Assembly: GCF_900115245.1 (NCBI RefSeq)
Contig: NZ_FOVT01000015.1
Coordinates: 101,001-165,000, forward strand
DNA: 64,000 nt
Direction: 5' to 3'
Source: Mesorhizobium sp. NFR06
GTDB taxonomy: Bacteria > Pseudomonadota > Alphaproteobacteria > Rhizobiales > Rhizobiaceae
Position 1 is the first letter of the stretch. The number at the start of each line of letters is the position of its first letter. The position numbers and the translations under genes are program-made. Under the pieces are notes generated by a model. The model was given only the letters and a program-made list of their open reading frames with translations. It was not told the DNA's origin and made no database searches. Positions 15,198 to 24,113 of this stretch are shown here, piece after piece.

Positions 15198-16385
15198 CTA
15201 AAGCTTCGTCCACGCCCCGTTTTTCTTCGACGACTTCACGCAAGCCTCGATGAAGGCCATTCCCTCGACGCCGTCCGCGATCGTCGGGAACACCACATCC
15301 TTAGCCGGCTTGCCACCCTTTCGGCGCGCTGCCCGAATCGCCCGCGCGGCCTCCTGGTAGATGTTGGCGAAACCTTCCAGATAACCTTCCGGATGACCCG
15401 GCGGAACGCGCGTCACCCGTCCCGCCGCCGGCGTGGCGCCAGCCCCGCCACGGGTAAGAAGCTGCTTCGGCTGGCCGAACGGGGTGTACCAGAGATAGTT
15501 CGGGTCGGCCTGGACCCATTCCAGCCCGCCCTTCGAGCCGTAGATGCGCAGCTTGAGCCCGTTCTCATGGCCGGGCGCCACCTGGCTGGCCCAGATCATG
15601 CCCTTGGCCGGATGCGCCTTGCCGACCGGCTTGAAGCGCAGCATCACGTTGACATTGTCGTCGAGTTGGCGGCCCGCCACGAAGGCGTCGAGATCGGCCG
15701 AGAGCGTATCGAGCTCAAGTCCCGAGACGAAGCGGGCAAGGTTGTAGGCATGGGTGCCGATATCGCCGAGCGCACCGCCGGCGCCGGCCTGCTTGGGATC
15801 TGAGCGCCACGCCGCCTGCTTTTGTCCGGTGGCGGCGAGATCCTCGGTCAGCCAGTCCTGCGGATATTCCGACTGCACGATGCGGATGTCGCCTAGCTGG
15901 CCCTTGGCCACCATCTCGCGCGCCTGGCGGATCATCGGGTAGGCGGTGTAATTGTGGGTGAGCACGAACACCTTGCCGGTTTTTTCAACAAGGGCGGCAA
16001 GTTTCCTGGCTTCGGCCAGCGAGGTCGCCAGCGGCTTGTCGCAGATGACATGGATGCCTGCTTCGAGGAAGGCCTTGGCCGCCGGCACATGCACGTTGTT
16101 CGGCGTGACGATCGCCACTGCCTCGATGCCGTCCGGGCGCTTGGCCTCGGCCTTGGCCATCTCGGCATAGGAGCCGTAGCTGCGCGCGGGATCGAGTCCG
16201 AGCTCGGCCGCCGACGCCTTGGCCCGTTCGGGGTTCGACGACAGCGCGCCGGCCACCAGCACGAAGTCATTGTCCATTCGCGCCGCGATCCGGTGCACCG
16301 CGCCGATGAAGGCGCCCTGCCCGCCGCCGACCATGCCATAGCGGATCGGGCCGCCTCCCGTTTCCGACTTCGATGCGCCGACCAT
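15198..16385 (-). CDS. Gfo/Idh/MocA-family oxidoreductase
   Basis: A 395-residue NAD(P)-dependent dehydrogenase. The N-terminal Rossmann fold starts at YGMVGGGQGAFIG (about residue 16). The family motif appears as ICDKPLATS and the catalytic-face segment as GALGDIGTHAYNLARF. The C-terminal half is the substrate-binding sheet domain. Family members oxidise sugars, inositols or amino-sugar derivatives, often forming 3-keto intermediates that TIM-barrel partners then process. Neighbouring epimerase-like genes on both sides support that kind of pathway. Confidence 0.87.
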   Translation of the reverse strand: MVGASKSETGGGPIRYGMVGGGQGAFIGAVHRIAARMDNDFVLVAGALSSNPERAKASAAELGLDPARSYGSYAEMAKAEAKRPDGIEAVAIVTPNNVHVPAAKAFLEAGIHVICDKPLATSLAEARKLAALVEKTGKVFVLTHNYTAYPMIRQAREMVAKGQLGDIRIVQSEYPQDWLTEDLAATGQKQAAWRSDPKQAGAGGALGDIGTHAYNLARFVSGLELDTLSADLDAFVAGRQLDDNVNVMLRFKPVGKAHPAKGMIWASQVAPGHENGLKLRIYGSKGGLEWVQADPNYLWYTPFGQPKQLLTRGGAGATPAAGRVTRVPPGHPEGYLEGFANIYQEAARAIRAARRKGGKPAKDVVFPTIADGVEGMAFIEACVKSSKKNGAWTKL

Positions 16386-16538
16386 TTTCCTGCTCCTACT
16401 GTCTGAGATATCCCTCGCCCTCCAGGGAGGAGGCCCGACGCGCCGGTTGGGGTCGGCTCACGCCGAGTTCCACGCCCGGCGTCCCTCCCCGATCCACTTT
16501 GCGGATCGACCCCTCCCCCCGAGGGGAGGGCAAGTCTG
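16386..16538. repeat. Intergenic palindromic sequence between sugar genes
   Basis: Short inverted segments (CCCTCCAGGGAGG near 16421, ATCCACTTTGCGGAT near 16491, CCCCTCCCCCCGAGGGGAGG near 16510) make a hairpin-rich spacer of the type seen elsewhere in the window. No gene is seen in it. Confidence 0.45.
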
Positions 16539-17594
16539 CTAGATTCCCATCATGGCGCGCAACAGCTTCTTGTCGCTGGTGCCGCCGGCAAAATCGTCGA
16601 AGGCCCTCTCCGTCACCCGGATGATGTGGTGCTGGATGAACGGTGCGCCTTCGGCGGCGCCGTCCTCGGGATGCTTGAGGCAGCATTCCCATTCCAGCAC
16701 TGCCCAGGAATCGTAATTGTACTGGGTCAGCTTGGAGAAGATGCCGCTGAAATCAACCTGCCCGTCGCCGAGCGAACGGAAGCGGCCTGCCCTGTTCACC
16801 CAGCCCTGGTAGCCGGAATAGACGCCCTGCCGCCCGGTCGGGTTGAACTCCGCATCCTTGACGTGGAAGGCCTTGATCCGCTCGTGGTAGATGTCGATGA
16901 ACTCGAGATAGTCGAGCTGCTGCAGCAGGAAATGCGACGGGTCGTAGTTGATGTTGCAGCGCGTGTGGCCGCCGACCGCGTCGAGGAACATCTCGAAGGT
17001 CGCGCCGTCGAACACGTCCTCGCCGGGGTGGATCTCGTAGCCGACATCGACACCGTTTTCGTCATAGACGTCGAGGATCGGCTTCCAGCGCTTGCCGAGT
17101 TCGGCAAACGCTTCCTCGATCAGGCCCGGCGGCCGTTGCGGCCACGGATAGAGGTAAGGGAAGGCGAGCGCCCCGCTGAAGCTCACCGAGGCCTTGAGGC
17201 CGAGATTCTTCGACGCCTTGGCGCCGAATTCCATCTGCTCGACCGCCCACTTCTGCCGGGCCTTCGGATTGTTGTGCACCGCGGCGGGGGCAAAGCCGTC
17301 GAATTGGGCGTCATAGGCTGGGTGGACCGCCACCAGCTGGCCCTGCAGATGCGTCGACAATTCCGTGATCTCGACGCCGGCATCGGCGCAAATGCCTTTC
17401 ACCTCGTCGCAATAGGCCTTCGACGACGCCGCCTTCTTGAGGTCGAACAGGCGCCCGTCCCAGGTTGGGATCTGCACGCCCTTGTAGCCCAGGCCGGCCG
17501 CCCATTTGGTGATCGAAGCCAGCGAATTGAACGGCGCCGCGTCGCCCGCGAACTGCGCCAGAAACAGGCCGGGACCCTTCATCGTCGTCGGCAT
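16539..17594 (-). CDS. Xylose-isomerase-like TIM-barrel protein
   Basis: About 351 residues. ATG at 17594 is best spaced (6 bases) from the AGGGAGG binding site; ATG at 17600 is an alternative. The protein shows TIM-barrel metal-site candidates Glu in GYEIHPGED, Asp/His in INYDPSHFLLQQ, and the AFHVKDAEF segment. The region YSGYQGWVNRAGRFRSLGDG and the C-terminal VLEWECCLKHPEDG are characteristic of the long subgroup found beside Gfo/Idh dehydrogenases. It probably isomerises or cleaves a sugar derivative made by the adjacent dehydrogenase; exact chemistry is unknown. Confidence 0.82.
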   Translation of the reverse strand: MPTTMKGPGLFLAQFAGDAAPFNSLASITKWAAGLGYKGVQIPTWDGRLFDLKKAASSKAYCDEVKGICADAGVEITELSTHLQGQLVAVHPAYDAQFDGFAPAAVHNNPKARQKWAVEQMEFGAKASKNLGLKASVSFSGALAFPYLYPWPQRPPGLIEEAFAELGKRWKPILDVYDENGVDVGYEIHPGEDVFDGATFEMFLDAVGGHTRCNINYDPSHFLLQQLDYLEFIDIYHERIKAFHVKDAEFNPTGRQGVYSGYQGWVNRAGRFRSLGDGQVDFSGIFSKLTQYNYDSWAVLEWECCLKHPEDGAAEGAPFIQHHIIRVTERAFDDFAGGTSDKKLLRAMMGI

Positions 17595-17697
17595 CGGCAT
17601 CCTCCCTCTCTCGTTTTCGCGACCAAGCATAGCGCCGATTGATGTGAGGGCCAGTCTGTTTGGTCATTCCCACAGGCATCTATGCGTTATGCCATTC

Positions 17698-17708
17698 TGG
17701 TATTACCA
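17698..17708. promoter_or_regulatory. FadR-type operator TGGTATTACCA
   Basis: A perfect palindrome with the FadR-subfamily core (TGGT-nnn-ACCA) in the 402-bp gap between two divergent sugar genes. The extended site TCTGGTATTACCAA is identical to that at 32856-32869, upstream of the importer operon. The FadR-type regulator at 20114-20830 is the nearest candidate. Nothing else with clear structure is visible in 17595-17996. Confidence 0.65.
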
Positions 17709-17996
17709 AATCCCGACGTTCGGTCAAGCGACGGAAAACCTCGGAGAGGGCACCGGCTTCCGGCCAAGTTGGCGGAAATACCTCATAAAATCATAGTATT
17801 GCTCAGCCGGCAGAGCGTCTCCGGTCCACTTCTTGCCGTGTATGAAAATTTGCTGTAGAGGTCATGGAGGACCCAATTGGTCGAACCAGTTTGGAAGAAA
17901 AATGCTGGCAACGCCATGGGGAGGAAATCGTGCGGCCGGCTCGACCGGAGGCGCCGCAGGGTGAATATGACTGGCGAATTCTGGGAAGGATAGACC

Positions 17997-18884
17997 ATGC
18001 ATCTTTCGACGCACAACTGGATGCGGGCGGAACCGCTGGAGGTGACGCTCAAGCGCATCAAGAAATTCGGCTACGAATCGATCGAAATTTCCGGCGAGCC
18101 CGAGCAGTACAAGACCAAGGAGACGCTTGCGCTCCTGAAGGAGCACGGCATTCGCTGCTGGGGTTCGGTGACGCTGATGCTGGGCGAGCGCAACCTCGCC
18201 GCCAAGGATCAGGGCCAGCGCGAGCGGTCGGTAAAGTACGTCAAGGACGTGCTCACCATGGTAAGCGAGCTCGACGGCGAGATCATCACGCTGGTGCCCG
18301 CGACCGTCGGCAAGGTCGTGCCGGACGGCACCGAGGCGGAGGAATGGGGCTGGGTGGTCGACGCCACGCGTGAGTGCTTCACGCATGCCAAGAAGGTCGG
18401 CGTCAGGATCGCGGTCGAGCCGCTCAACCGCTTCGAGACTTACCTCTTCAACCGCGGCGCCCAGGCACTGGCGCTCGCTGACGCGGTGAGCCCCGAATGC
18501 GGCGTCTGCCTCGACGCCTACCATATCCACATGGAGGAATTTAACGTCTATGACGCGATCCGTCAGGTCGGAAAGCGTCTGTACGACTTCCATGTCGCCG
18601 ACAACAACCGCTTCGCCGCGGGCCTTGGCCAGATCGACTGGCCGAAGATCGTGCGCACGCTGAAGGAAGTCGGCTATGACGGCGCGCTGACCAACGAGTT
18701 CGTGGCACCTGTCGATCGCACCCCGGCCGCGCCCTATCCGGATATGGTCGAGCGCAACCCGGTCGACATCTCGCCCGAGCAGCTGAAATTCATCCAGGAC
18801 CACGGCTCCAGCGTGCTCACGGAAAAATTCTACACCGACCAGATGCGCATCACCGCTGAAACGCTGCTGCCGCTGATCAAGTAG
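17997..18884 (+). CDS. TIM-barrel sugar epimerase/isomerase
   Basis: A 295-residue protein with a good binding site (GGGAAGGA). Candidate catalytic residues are Glu in AVEPLNRFETY, Asp/His in CLDAYHIHMEE, His in YDFHVADNNRF and Glu in LTNEFV, the ketose 3-epimerase pattern. It starts the plus-strand half of the island and is followed by an enolase-superfamily gene and a FadR regulator. It differs from the barrel proteins at 14.1 and 16.5 kb in length and sequence, so the island holds three distinct members. Confidence 0.85.
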   Translation: MHLSTHNWMRAEPLEVTLKRIKKFGYESIEISGEPEQYKTKETLALLKEHGIRCWGSVTLMLGERNLAAKDQGQRERSVKYVKDVLTMVSELDGEIITLVPATVGKVVPDGTEAEEWGWVVDATRECFTHAKKVGVRIAVEPLNRFETYLFNRGAQALALADAVSPECGVCLDAYHIHMEEFNVYDAIRQVGKRLYDFHVADNNRFAAGLGQIDWPKIVRTLKEVGYDGALTNEFVAPVDRTPAAPYPDMVERNPVDISPEQLKFIQDHGSSVLTEKFYTDQMRITAETLLPLIK

Positions 18885-18941
18885 ACCTCCGATCGAAGCT
18901 TTCCCTTCCGCTCACCGGCGCGGAGGGGCCGAAGGGAACAC

Positions 18942-20111
18942 ATGCGCGTCAAAAGCGTCCAGGCCTGGTGGGTTCGTATCCCGATCGAAGTCGCAAAGCA
19001 GCATCGCAGCGACTTCGGCCAGGTGACGACATTCGATGCCGCCATTCTGCGCATCGAGACCGATGACGGCCTGGTCGGCTGGGGCGAAGGCAAGAACGCC
19101 GCCGGCAGCGCCGGCAGCTACGCTGCGCTCGTTCATATGCTCAACCGCGAGATCGGCCCGCAGCTGATCGGCCGCGATCCGGCCGACATCGGCGTCATCT
19201 GGGAGATGCTCTACAATGGCGTGAGGCATGAGGCGGCGGCGCATGCCGGCCATGCCATGCCGCAGCTGGCGCGGCGCGGCGTGAGCGTGGCGGCGATCAG
19301 CGCCGTCGACATCGCGCTGTGGGACATTCTCGGCAAATCGCTCGGACAGCCGGTGTGGCGACTGCTCGGTGGCCGCAAGGTCGAGCGCATGCAGGCCTAT
19401 GCCTCGGGCGGCTGGGCTGCCGCCGGCGCCATTGGCGAGCAGCTGAAATCCTATGTCGCCAGAGGCGGCTTCAAGGCGCTGAAGATGCGCGTCGGCGCGA
19501 TGGACGGCGCCCCGCATGTCTCTGCGGCGCGCGTGCGTGCCGCGAGGCAGGCGATCGGGCCGGACGTCGAACTGATGGTCGATGCCCACGGCACCTACAC
19601 CGTCGCCGAGGCCAAGCGCTTCATCAATCTCACCGCCGATCTCGACCTCGCCTGGTTCGAGGAACCGGTGATCGCCGACGACAAGCCGGGCATGGCCGAA
19701 GTGCGCGCCTCGGGCTCGACGCCGATCGCCACCGGCGAAAGCGAGGCGACGCGATATTCCTTTCGCGATCTGGCGGTCCTGAAGTCGGCCGACATCTTCC
19801 AGCCGGATCCCGCCTTCTGCGGCGGCATCAGCGAAGCGATGAAGATCGGCACCATCGCCAGCGCCTTCAACCTGCGCTTCTCGCCGCATCTATGGGCCGG
19901 CGCGCCCTGCTTCTTTGCCGGGCTGCATGTCTGTGCCGCCTCGCCTGCCAGCTTCATCATCGAATATTCGCTCGGCGCCAATCCGATGATCCACGACCTG
20001 GTCGAGGAGACTGTCGAAGCAAAGGACGGTATGATAGCGATCCCTGAAAAGCCTGGATTGGGATTCACCATCTCCGAGCGGTTCCTGGAGGCGCACGCGC
20101 AACGCAGCTGA
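18942..20111 (+). CDS. Mandelate racemase/muconate lactonizing enzyme family protein
   Basis: A 389-residue enolase-superfamily protein. Visible features are the N-terminal capping domain, a K-x-R motif (ALKMRVG, near residue 183), metal ligands Asp in LMVDAHGTY, Glu in WFEEPV and Glu in ATGES, and the acid-base His in FSPHLWAG. Members dehydrate or racemise sugar acids. With epimerases, a 2-hydroxyacid dehydrogenase and a FadR regulator nearby, a sugar-acid dehydratase role is the best guess. The stop is 2 bases before the regulator gene. Confidence 0.85.
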   Translation: MRVKSVQAWWVRIPIEVAKQHRSDFGQVTTFDAAILRIETDDGLVGWGEGKNAAGSAGSYAALVHMLNREIGPQLIGRDPADIGVIWEMLYNGVRHEAAAHAGHAMPQLARRGVSVAAISAVDIALWDILGKSLGQPVWRLLGGRKVERMQAYASGGWAAAGAIGEQLKSYVARGGFKALKMRVGAMDGAPHVSAARVRAARQAIGPDVELMVDAHGTYTVAEAKRFINLTADLDLAWFEEPVIADDKPGMAEVRASGSTPIATGESEATRYSFRDLAVLKSADIFQPDPAFCGGISEAMKIGTIASAFNLRFSPHLWAGAPCFFAGLHVCAASPASFIIEYSLGANPMIHDLVEETVEAKDGMIAIPEKPGLGFTISERFLEAHAQRS

Positions 20112-20113
20112 CG

Positions 20114-20830
20114 ATGAAAGAAAAGAACCTTCTCGCGGAACTCGCCGCCTATCTTTTCTCCAACTCCGACAAGGAGTCCGGCCGCACGCCGTCCGAGCGC
20201 GAGCTGGCGGAGCATTTCGGCGTCAGCCGCGGTCAGATTCGCGAGGCTCTCGCCATCCTCGAGGCCATGCGCATCGTCGAGCGGCGCGCCAAATCCGGCA
20301 TCTATATCGACACCAAGCAGGCGAGCGTGGAAGCGTTGGCGCTTTTCGCCCGCGCGGGTCTGCCGCTCGATCCGGTGCAGATCTACGAGACGGTCGAGTT
20401 GCGCAAGATCCACGAGATCAAGGCGGCCGAGCTGGCCTGCTCGCGCGCCACGGAAGAGAATTTCGAACGGCTGCGCGAGATCCTCAAGGCTTCCGAGGAA
20501 CGCATTGCCGCCGGCGAAGGCCTCGCCAAGGAGGACCGCGAGTTCCATCTCGAGATCGTGCGCGCAACCAAGAACAGCGTCTTTCACAACATCTGCAGCG
20601 TCTATTACCTGATGGGCGAGCAGCGCCTGCCGATCTATTTCAACGATCCCGAGCGCAGCGTGCGCTCGCATGCCGAGCACATCCAGATCTACGAGGCGCT
20701 GCTGCGCCGCGACGGCAACCTCGCCCAGGCGCTGATGAGCGCGCATCTGCAGGGCGCCGAGAGCTACTGGAAGGGCATCATCGAAGGCCGCGGAACGGAG
20801 TCGCAAAGCGCGGCGCTCGAAAAGGCCTAG
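20114..20830 (+). CDS. FadR-subfamily GntR transcriptional regulator
   Basis: A 238-residue regulator, the third gene of the plus-strand run. N-terminal winged helix (residues about 20-75: TPSERELAEHFGVSRGQIREAL) and C-terminal FCD ligand domain with metal-type histidines (DREFHLEIV, SHAEHIQIYEAL). FadR-type proteins bind TGGTnnnACCA sites, one of which lies at 17698-17708 upstream of this operon. It probably senses a sugar acid. Ends with an Ala-rich tail beyond the domain. Confidence 0.85.
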   Translation: MKEKNLLAELAAYLFSNSDKESGRTPSERELAEHFGVSRGQIREALAILEAMRIVERRAKSGIYIDTKQASVEALALFARAGLPLDPVQIYETVELRKIHEIKAAELACSRATEENFERLREILKASEERIAAGEGLAKEDREFHLEIVRATKNSVFHNICSVYYLMGEQRLPIYFNDPERSVRSHAEHIQIYEALLRRDGNLAQALMSAHLQGAESYWKGIIEGRGTESQSAALEKA

Positions 20831-20855
20831 CGCAGGTCCAGGAAATGAGCAGGTC

Positions 20856-20945
20856 CAGGAGAAGCGTGAAACGGTCCTCCGTCCGGAATTGCGTCAAAAC
20901 AAAGAGATGAAGCGGTTCGCCATTTCGGTGAAACGGTGAGACGCT
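20856..20945. repeat. Dispersed intergenic repeat, copy 1
   Basis: A stretch carrying GGAATTGCGTCAAAACAAAG and a GTGAAACGGTGAGACGCT end. A close copy in the same orientation lies at 60890-60980. It fills the gap between the FadR-type regulator and the dehydrogenase and codes for nothing evident. Confidence 0.65.
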
Positions 20946-21011
20946 GCAGGGCATTTTGCAGCCAAGCCCTATCGCTTGGCGTCTCGGAAATGCGGCCGAA
21001 AAGGAACCTTT

Positions 21012-21992
21012 ATGCGCAAGATCCTGTCCACGCACCCGCTGCATTCTCGCGCCACCGCCATGCTGGCCGGCGCCGGCAGGCTTGCAATCGCGTCCGCGCT
21101 CGATGCCAAAACCTTGACCGCGGAAGCCCGGGACGCCGACATCGTCATCGTGCGCGCGCCGCTGCCGCCGGAGCTGTTCGCGGGCGCGGCGAACCTGCGC
21201 GCCGCGATCCGCCATGGAGCGGGGCTGGACATGATCCCGGTCGAGGCGGCGAGCGCCGCCGGCGTGCTGGTCGCGAACGTGCCTGCAGTCAATGCCCGTT
21301 CGGTTGCCGAGCATGTGATGTTGACCGTGCTCGCGCTGCTGCGGCGCTTCCGCGTGATGGACCGCGACCTGCGCGCCAGGGGCTGGCTTGCCGGGCGCGA
21401 GCACGCCAATTCGACCAGCGAACTGGCTGGCAAGACCATCGGCATCGTCGGCTTCGGCGCGGTCGGCCAGGCCGTCGGCCATATCTGCGCCCACGGCTTC
21501 GGCCTCAATGTCGTGGCGACGACACGCAGTATGAAGCCGGCGCCCGAGCGCGTCGGCTTCCTGTCGATCGACGCGCTGGTCGAGCAGAGCGATATCATCG
21601 TGCTCTGCTGCCCGCTGACGGAGGAAACGCGCGGCCTGATCGGTCGCGAGCGCATCGCGTGCATGAAACCCGGTGCGCTGCTGATCAATGTCTCGCGCGG
21701 TCCGGTGGTCGACGACGAGGCGCTGATCGAAGCCCTGCAAAAAGGCCGCATTGGCGGCGCCGCGCTGGACGTCTTTTCCACGCAGCCGTTGCCGCCCAAT
21801 CATCCCTATTTCGGCTTCGACAATGTCATTGTCACCCCGCATATGGCCGGCATCACCGAGGAATCGATGATGCGCATGGGCGTCGGCGCCGCCGGCGAGG
21901 CGCTGCTGGTGCTCGCCGGCAAACTGCCTGTCAATCTGCGCAACCCGGAAGTTATCGAGCACTATCGGCGGCGCTTTCCGGCTGGCGGTTAA
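21012..21992 (+). CDS. D-isomer-specific 2-hydroxyacid dehydrogenase
   Basis: A 326-residue protein. ATG at 21012 with AAGGAACC upstream is preferred to a TTG start 36 bases earlier. The NAD-binding motif is GIVGFGAVGQAVG (near residue 145). Catalytic residues of the family are seen as Arg in NVSRGPVVDDEAL, Glu near NHPYFGFDN and His in TPHMAG. It resembles phosphoglycerate dehydrogenase-like and hydroxypyruvate-reductase-like enzymes acting on small 2-hydroxy or 2-keto acids. It may finish the sugar-acid route of the upstream genes; that link is inference. Confidence 0.85.
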   Translation: MRKILSTHPLHSRATAMLAGAGRLAIASALDAKTLTAEARDADIVIVRAPLPPELFAGAANLRAAIRHGAGLDMIPVEAASAAGVLVANVPAVNARSVAEHVMLTVLALLRRFRVMDRDLRARGWLAGREHANSTSELAGKTIGIVGFGAVGQAVGHICAHGFGLNVVATTRSMKPAPERVGFLSIDALVEQSDIIVLCCPLTEETRGLIGRERIACMKPGALLINVSRGPVVDDEALIEALQKGRIGGAALDVFSTQPLPPNHPYFGFDNVIVTPHMAGITEESMMRMGVGAAGEALLVLAGKLPVNLRNPEVIEHYRRRFPAGG

Positions 21993-22042
21993 TTTCCCCG
22001 ACGAGTACCGCGCCGGTGCAGACATGAGATGTCGGCGGGACA

Positions 22043-22203
22043 GCGCCCCCCTCTGTCCTGCCGGACATCTCCCCCACGAGGGGGGAGATTGGCTGCTTCA
22101 GCGCTTCGTTCGTTTCTGCAACGTCGGAGATTGGCGAAGGCCTGCGCGACGTTCAATCTCCCCCCCGAGTGGGGGAGATGGCCGGCAGGCCAGAGGGGGG
22201 CGC
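22043..22203. repeat. Rhizobial mosaic palindrome, copy B
   Basis: Outer arms run GCGCCCCCCTCTGTCCTGCC from 22043 and the near-complement up to 22203, with inner CTCCCCC/GGGGGAG hairpins. Related to the elements at 13950 and 39546; the central 70 bases differ. It lies between convergent genes. Confidence 0.75.
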
Positions 22204-22262
22204 GAAGGAACGCAACGCCAATTTCCCTGATGTCTATTTTGCGTTGTTTCGCGGCATCCACG

Positions 22263-23558
22263 TCAACGGCCAAGCAAAGCCTCTACCGCTGCGGCGATGC
22301 CGAGAAGGCGACGATCATCCCCGTGCTTGCCCACCAGCATCAATCCAGCCGGCAGCTTCATGCCGAGCATCGGCAGCGAGATGGCGCAGAGGTCGAACTG
22401 GTTGGCGACTTGCGTGTTGCGCAGCAGCAGCCCTTCCGTCTTGTCGCGCAGCGCTTCGTCGCCGGCCATCGCGGCAATGGACGGCGCGACCATAGGGACT
22501 GTCGGCAATGCCAGCAGATCGAACGTCTCCAGCCGTTCCGCCATAGCCGCCACGAGCTCGCCGCGACGGCGGATCGTGCGGATATAGGCGGAAGCGGGAA
22601 CAGCCAGCGCGCGCGACAATGGTCCGGTGACGTGCGGATCGACCGGCACGGACGCGCCGGTCTCCAGCCAGTCGGCATGCACCTCGGCGCCTTCCATCGA
22701 CGCGATCGTCCCGTGCCTGGTTGCCAGGCGCATCTCGGCAATGAGATCGTCGATGGACAAATCGGTGGCGTGGGCCCCGGCCTGCCCGATCTTGTCGATG
22801 CAGCTCTCGAAAGCTCCGGCGACCTCGGCTTGCGTCTCGCCGAACAGCGTGCCACGTGGAATGCCGATGCGCAGGCCGGCAAGCGAGACCGGCTGAAGTG
22901 GGACCGGCTCTTCTCCCGCCATGATCGCATCGGCGATCGCGCAATCGGCGACGCTGCGGGCAAGCGGGCCGATCGAATCGAGTGTCATCGACAGTGGAAA
23001 CGCGCCGGTCAAAGGCACGCGCCCTGCCGTCGGCTTGAAGCCGACGACACCGTTGAGCGAGGCCGGAATGCGAACCGAGCCGCCGGTGTCTGAGCCGACC
23101 GAGATGTCGCTCGTGCCCTCGCCGACCGCGACGCCGGCGCCGGACGACGAGCCGCCCGGGATCAGGCTCGCATCGGCGGCATTGCCCGGCGTGCCGTAAT
23201 GCGGATTGTCGCCGATGGCGGTAAAGGCGAATTCGGTCATGTTGGTCTTGCCGAGGATGACGGCGCCCGCCTGCCGCAGCCGTCGCACGATCGCCGCATC
23301 CCGCGTCGCCGGCGCGGCACCAGCGCGGATCAGCGATCCGGCCGCCGTCGGCTCGCCGGGGACATCGAACAGGTCCTTGATCGAGACGATGCGCCCATCG
23401 AGCGGTCCGAAGCTCACGCCCGCCTTGCGGCGGGCATCAGACGCGTCGGCGGCCGCCCGCGCGGCCTCGGCATAGAGCTTCGTGTAGACCTTCTCGCCGG
23501 CCGCGCGATTGGCAAGACTTGACAGGATGATTTCGAGACGGTCGCGGATGGATTGCAT
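22263..23558 (-). CDS. Amidase (amidase-signature family)
   Basis: A 431-residue hydrolase. The start MQSIRDRLE at 23558 is chosen; the open frame extends about 80 codons further upstream, but that part is low-complexity. The Ser-cisSer-Lys triad is visible: Lys in SIKDLFDV, Ser in GGSSSGAGVAVG, and Ser in GSDTGGSVRIPAS. These enzymes hydrolyse small amides to acid and ammonia. No neighbour fixes the substrate; the gene is convergent with the dehydrogenase at 21-22 kb and divergent from the GFA gene. Confidence 0.88.
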   Translation of the reverse strand: MQSIRDRLEIILSSLANRAAGEKVYTKLYAEAARAAADASDARRKAGVSFGPLDGRIVSIKDLFDVPGEPTAAGSLIRAGAAPATRDAAIVRRLRQAGAVILGKTNMTEFAFTAIGDNPHYGTPGNAADASLIPGGSSSGAGVAVGEGTSDISVGSDTGGSVRIPASLNGVVGFKPTAGRVPLTGAFPLSMTLDSIGPLARSVADCAIADAIMAGEEPVPLQPVSLAGLRIGIPRGTLFGETQAEVAGAFESCIDKIGQAGAHATDLSIDDLIAEMRLATRHGTIASMEGAEVHADWLETGASVPVDPHVTGPLSRALAVPASAYIRTIRRRGELVAAMAERLETFDLLALPTVPMVAPSIAAMAGDEALRDKTEGLLLRNTQVANQFDLCAISLPMLGMKLPAGLMLVGKHGDDRRLLGIAAAVEALLGR

Positions 23559-23668
23559 GTCGATGTCGGACTCCGCAAGTTGGCAACGTCTTTTTAGGGC
23601 AGTAGCCGATCGGCTGGCGGAAGGGATAACCCGGCAAGCGCGCCTTTGCACCTGCCAGTGGGAGGAAG

Positions 23669-24022
23669 ATGCTGATGCTGTACAAAGGCAGTTGCCATTG
23701 CGGCAAGGTGGCGTTCGAGGTCGAAGGCGAACTGGGCGGCGCCGTGCGCTGCAACTGTTCGATCTGCCAGCGCAAGGGTGCGCTGTTGTGGGCCGTGCCG
23801 CATCCAAGCATGCGGCTGGTCGCCTGGGGCGATGATCTCGGCCGCTACATTTTCGGCAAGGGCGTGATCGCGCACCGCTTCTGCCGCACCTGCGGCATCC
23901 ATCCGTTCGCCGAGGATGTCAGCCAAAGCGGTGAGCGGACGGCCTATATCAACGTCAACTGCCTCGACGACGTCGACCTCACCGCCGTCGAAGTGTTCGA
24001 GTTCGACGGCCGCTCGGCCTGA
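23669..24022 (+). CDS. GFA/CENP-V-family zinc protein
   Basis: A 117-residue protein; a second ATG two codons on (23675) is better spaced from GGAGG. Zinc ligands appear as paired cysteines: CHCG, CNCSIC and CRTCG. The fold is that of the glutathione-dependent formaldehyde-activating family, but most members are uncharacterised and many act on other thiols or adducts. It stands alone between the amidase and the MFS gene and is followed by a stable hairpin. Confidence 0.85.
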   Translation: MLMLYKGSCHCGKVAFEVEGELGGAVRCNCSICQRKGALLWAVPHPSMRLVAWGDDLGRYIFGKGVIAHRFCRTCGIHPFAEDVSQSGERTAYINVNCLDDVDLTAVEVFEFDGRSA

Positions 24023-24060
24023 AGCTGCGTGCAGCCGGTCGCGTGAGCCATCACGACATC

Positions 24061-24089
24061 GGCCCGGCGCTCCTGAGAGCCGCCGGGCC
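24061..24089. terminator. Hairpin between convergent genes
   Basis: GGCCCGGCG (24061-24069) pairs with CGCCGGGCC (24081-24089) across an 11-base loop. No long T-run follows on either strand. Its place between the ends of the GFA and MFS genes suggests a shared terminator or mRNA end protector. Confidence 0.5.
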
Positions 24090-24113
24090 GATGCTTGAGA
24101 GTGCGAGCGGGGA

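Noticed and set aside
23559..23807. N-terminal extension of the amidase frame by 83 codons
   Set aside because: The added part is Arg/Ser-rich and low-complexity, it overlaps the divergent GFA gene, and the amidase family starts near the chosen ATG.
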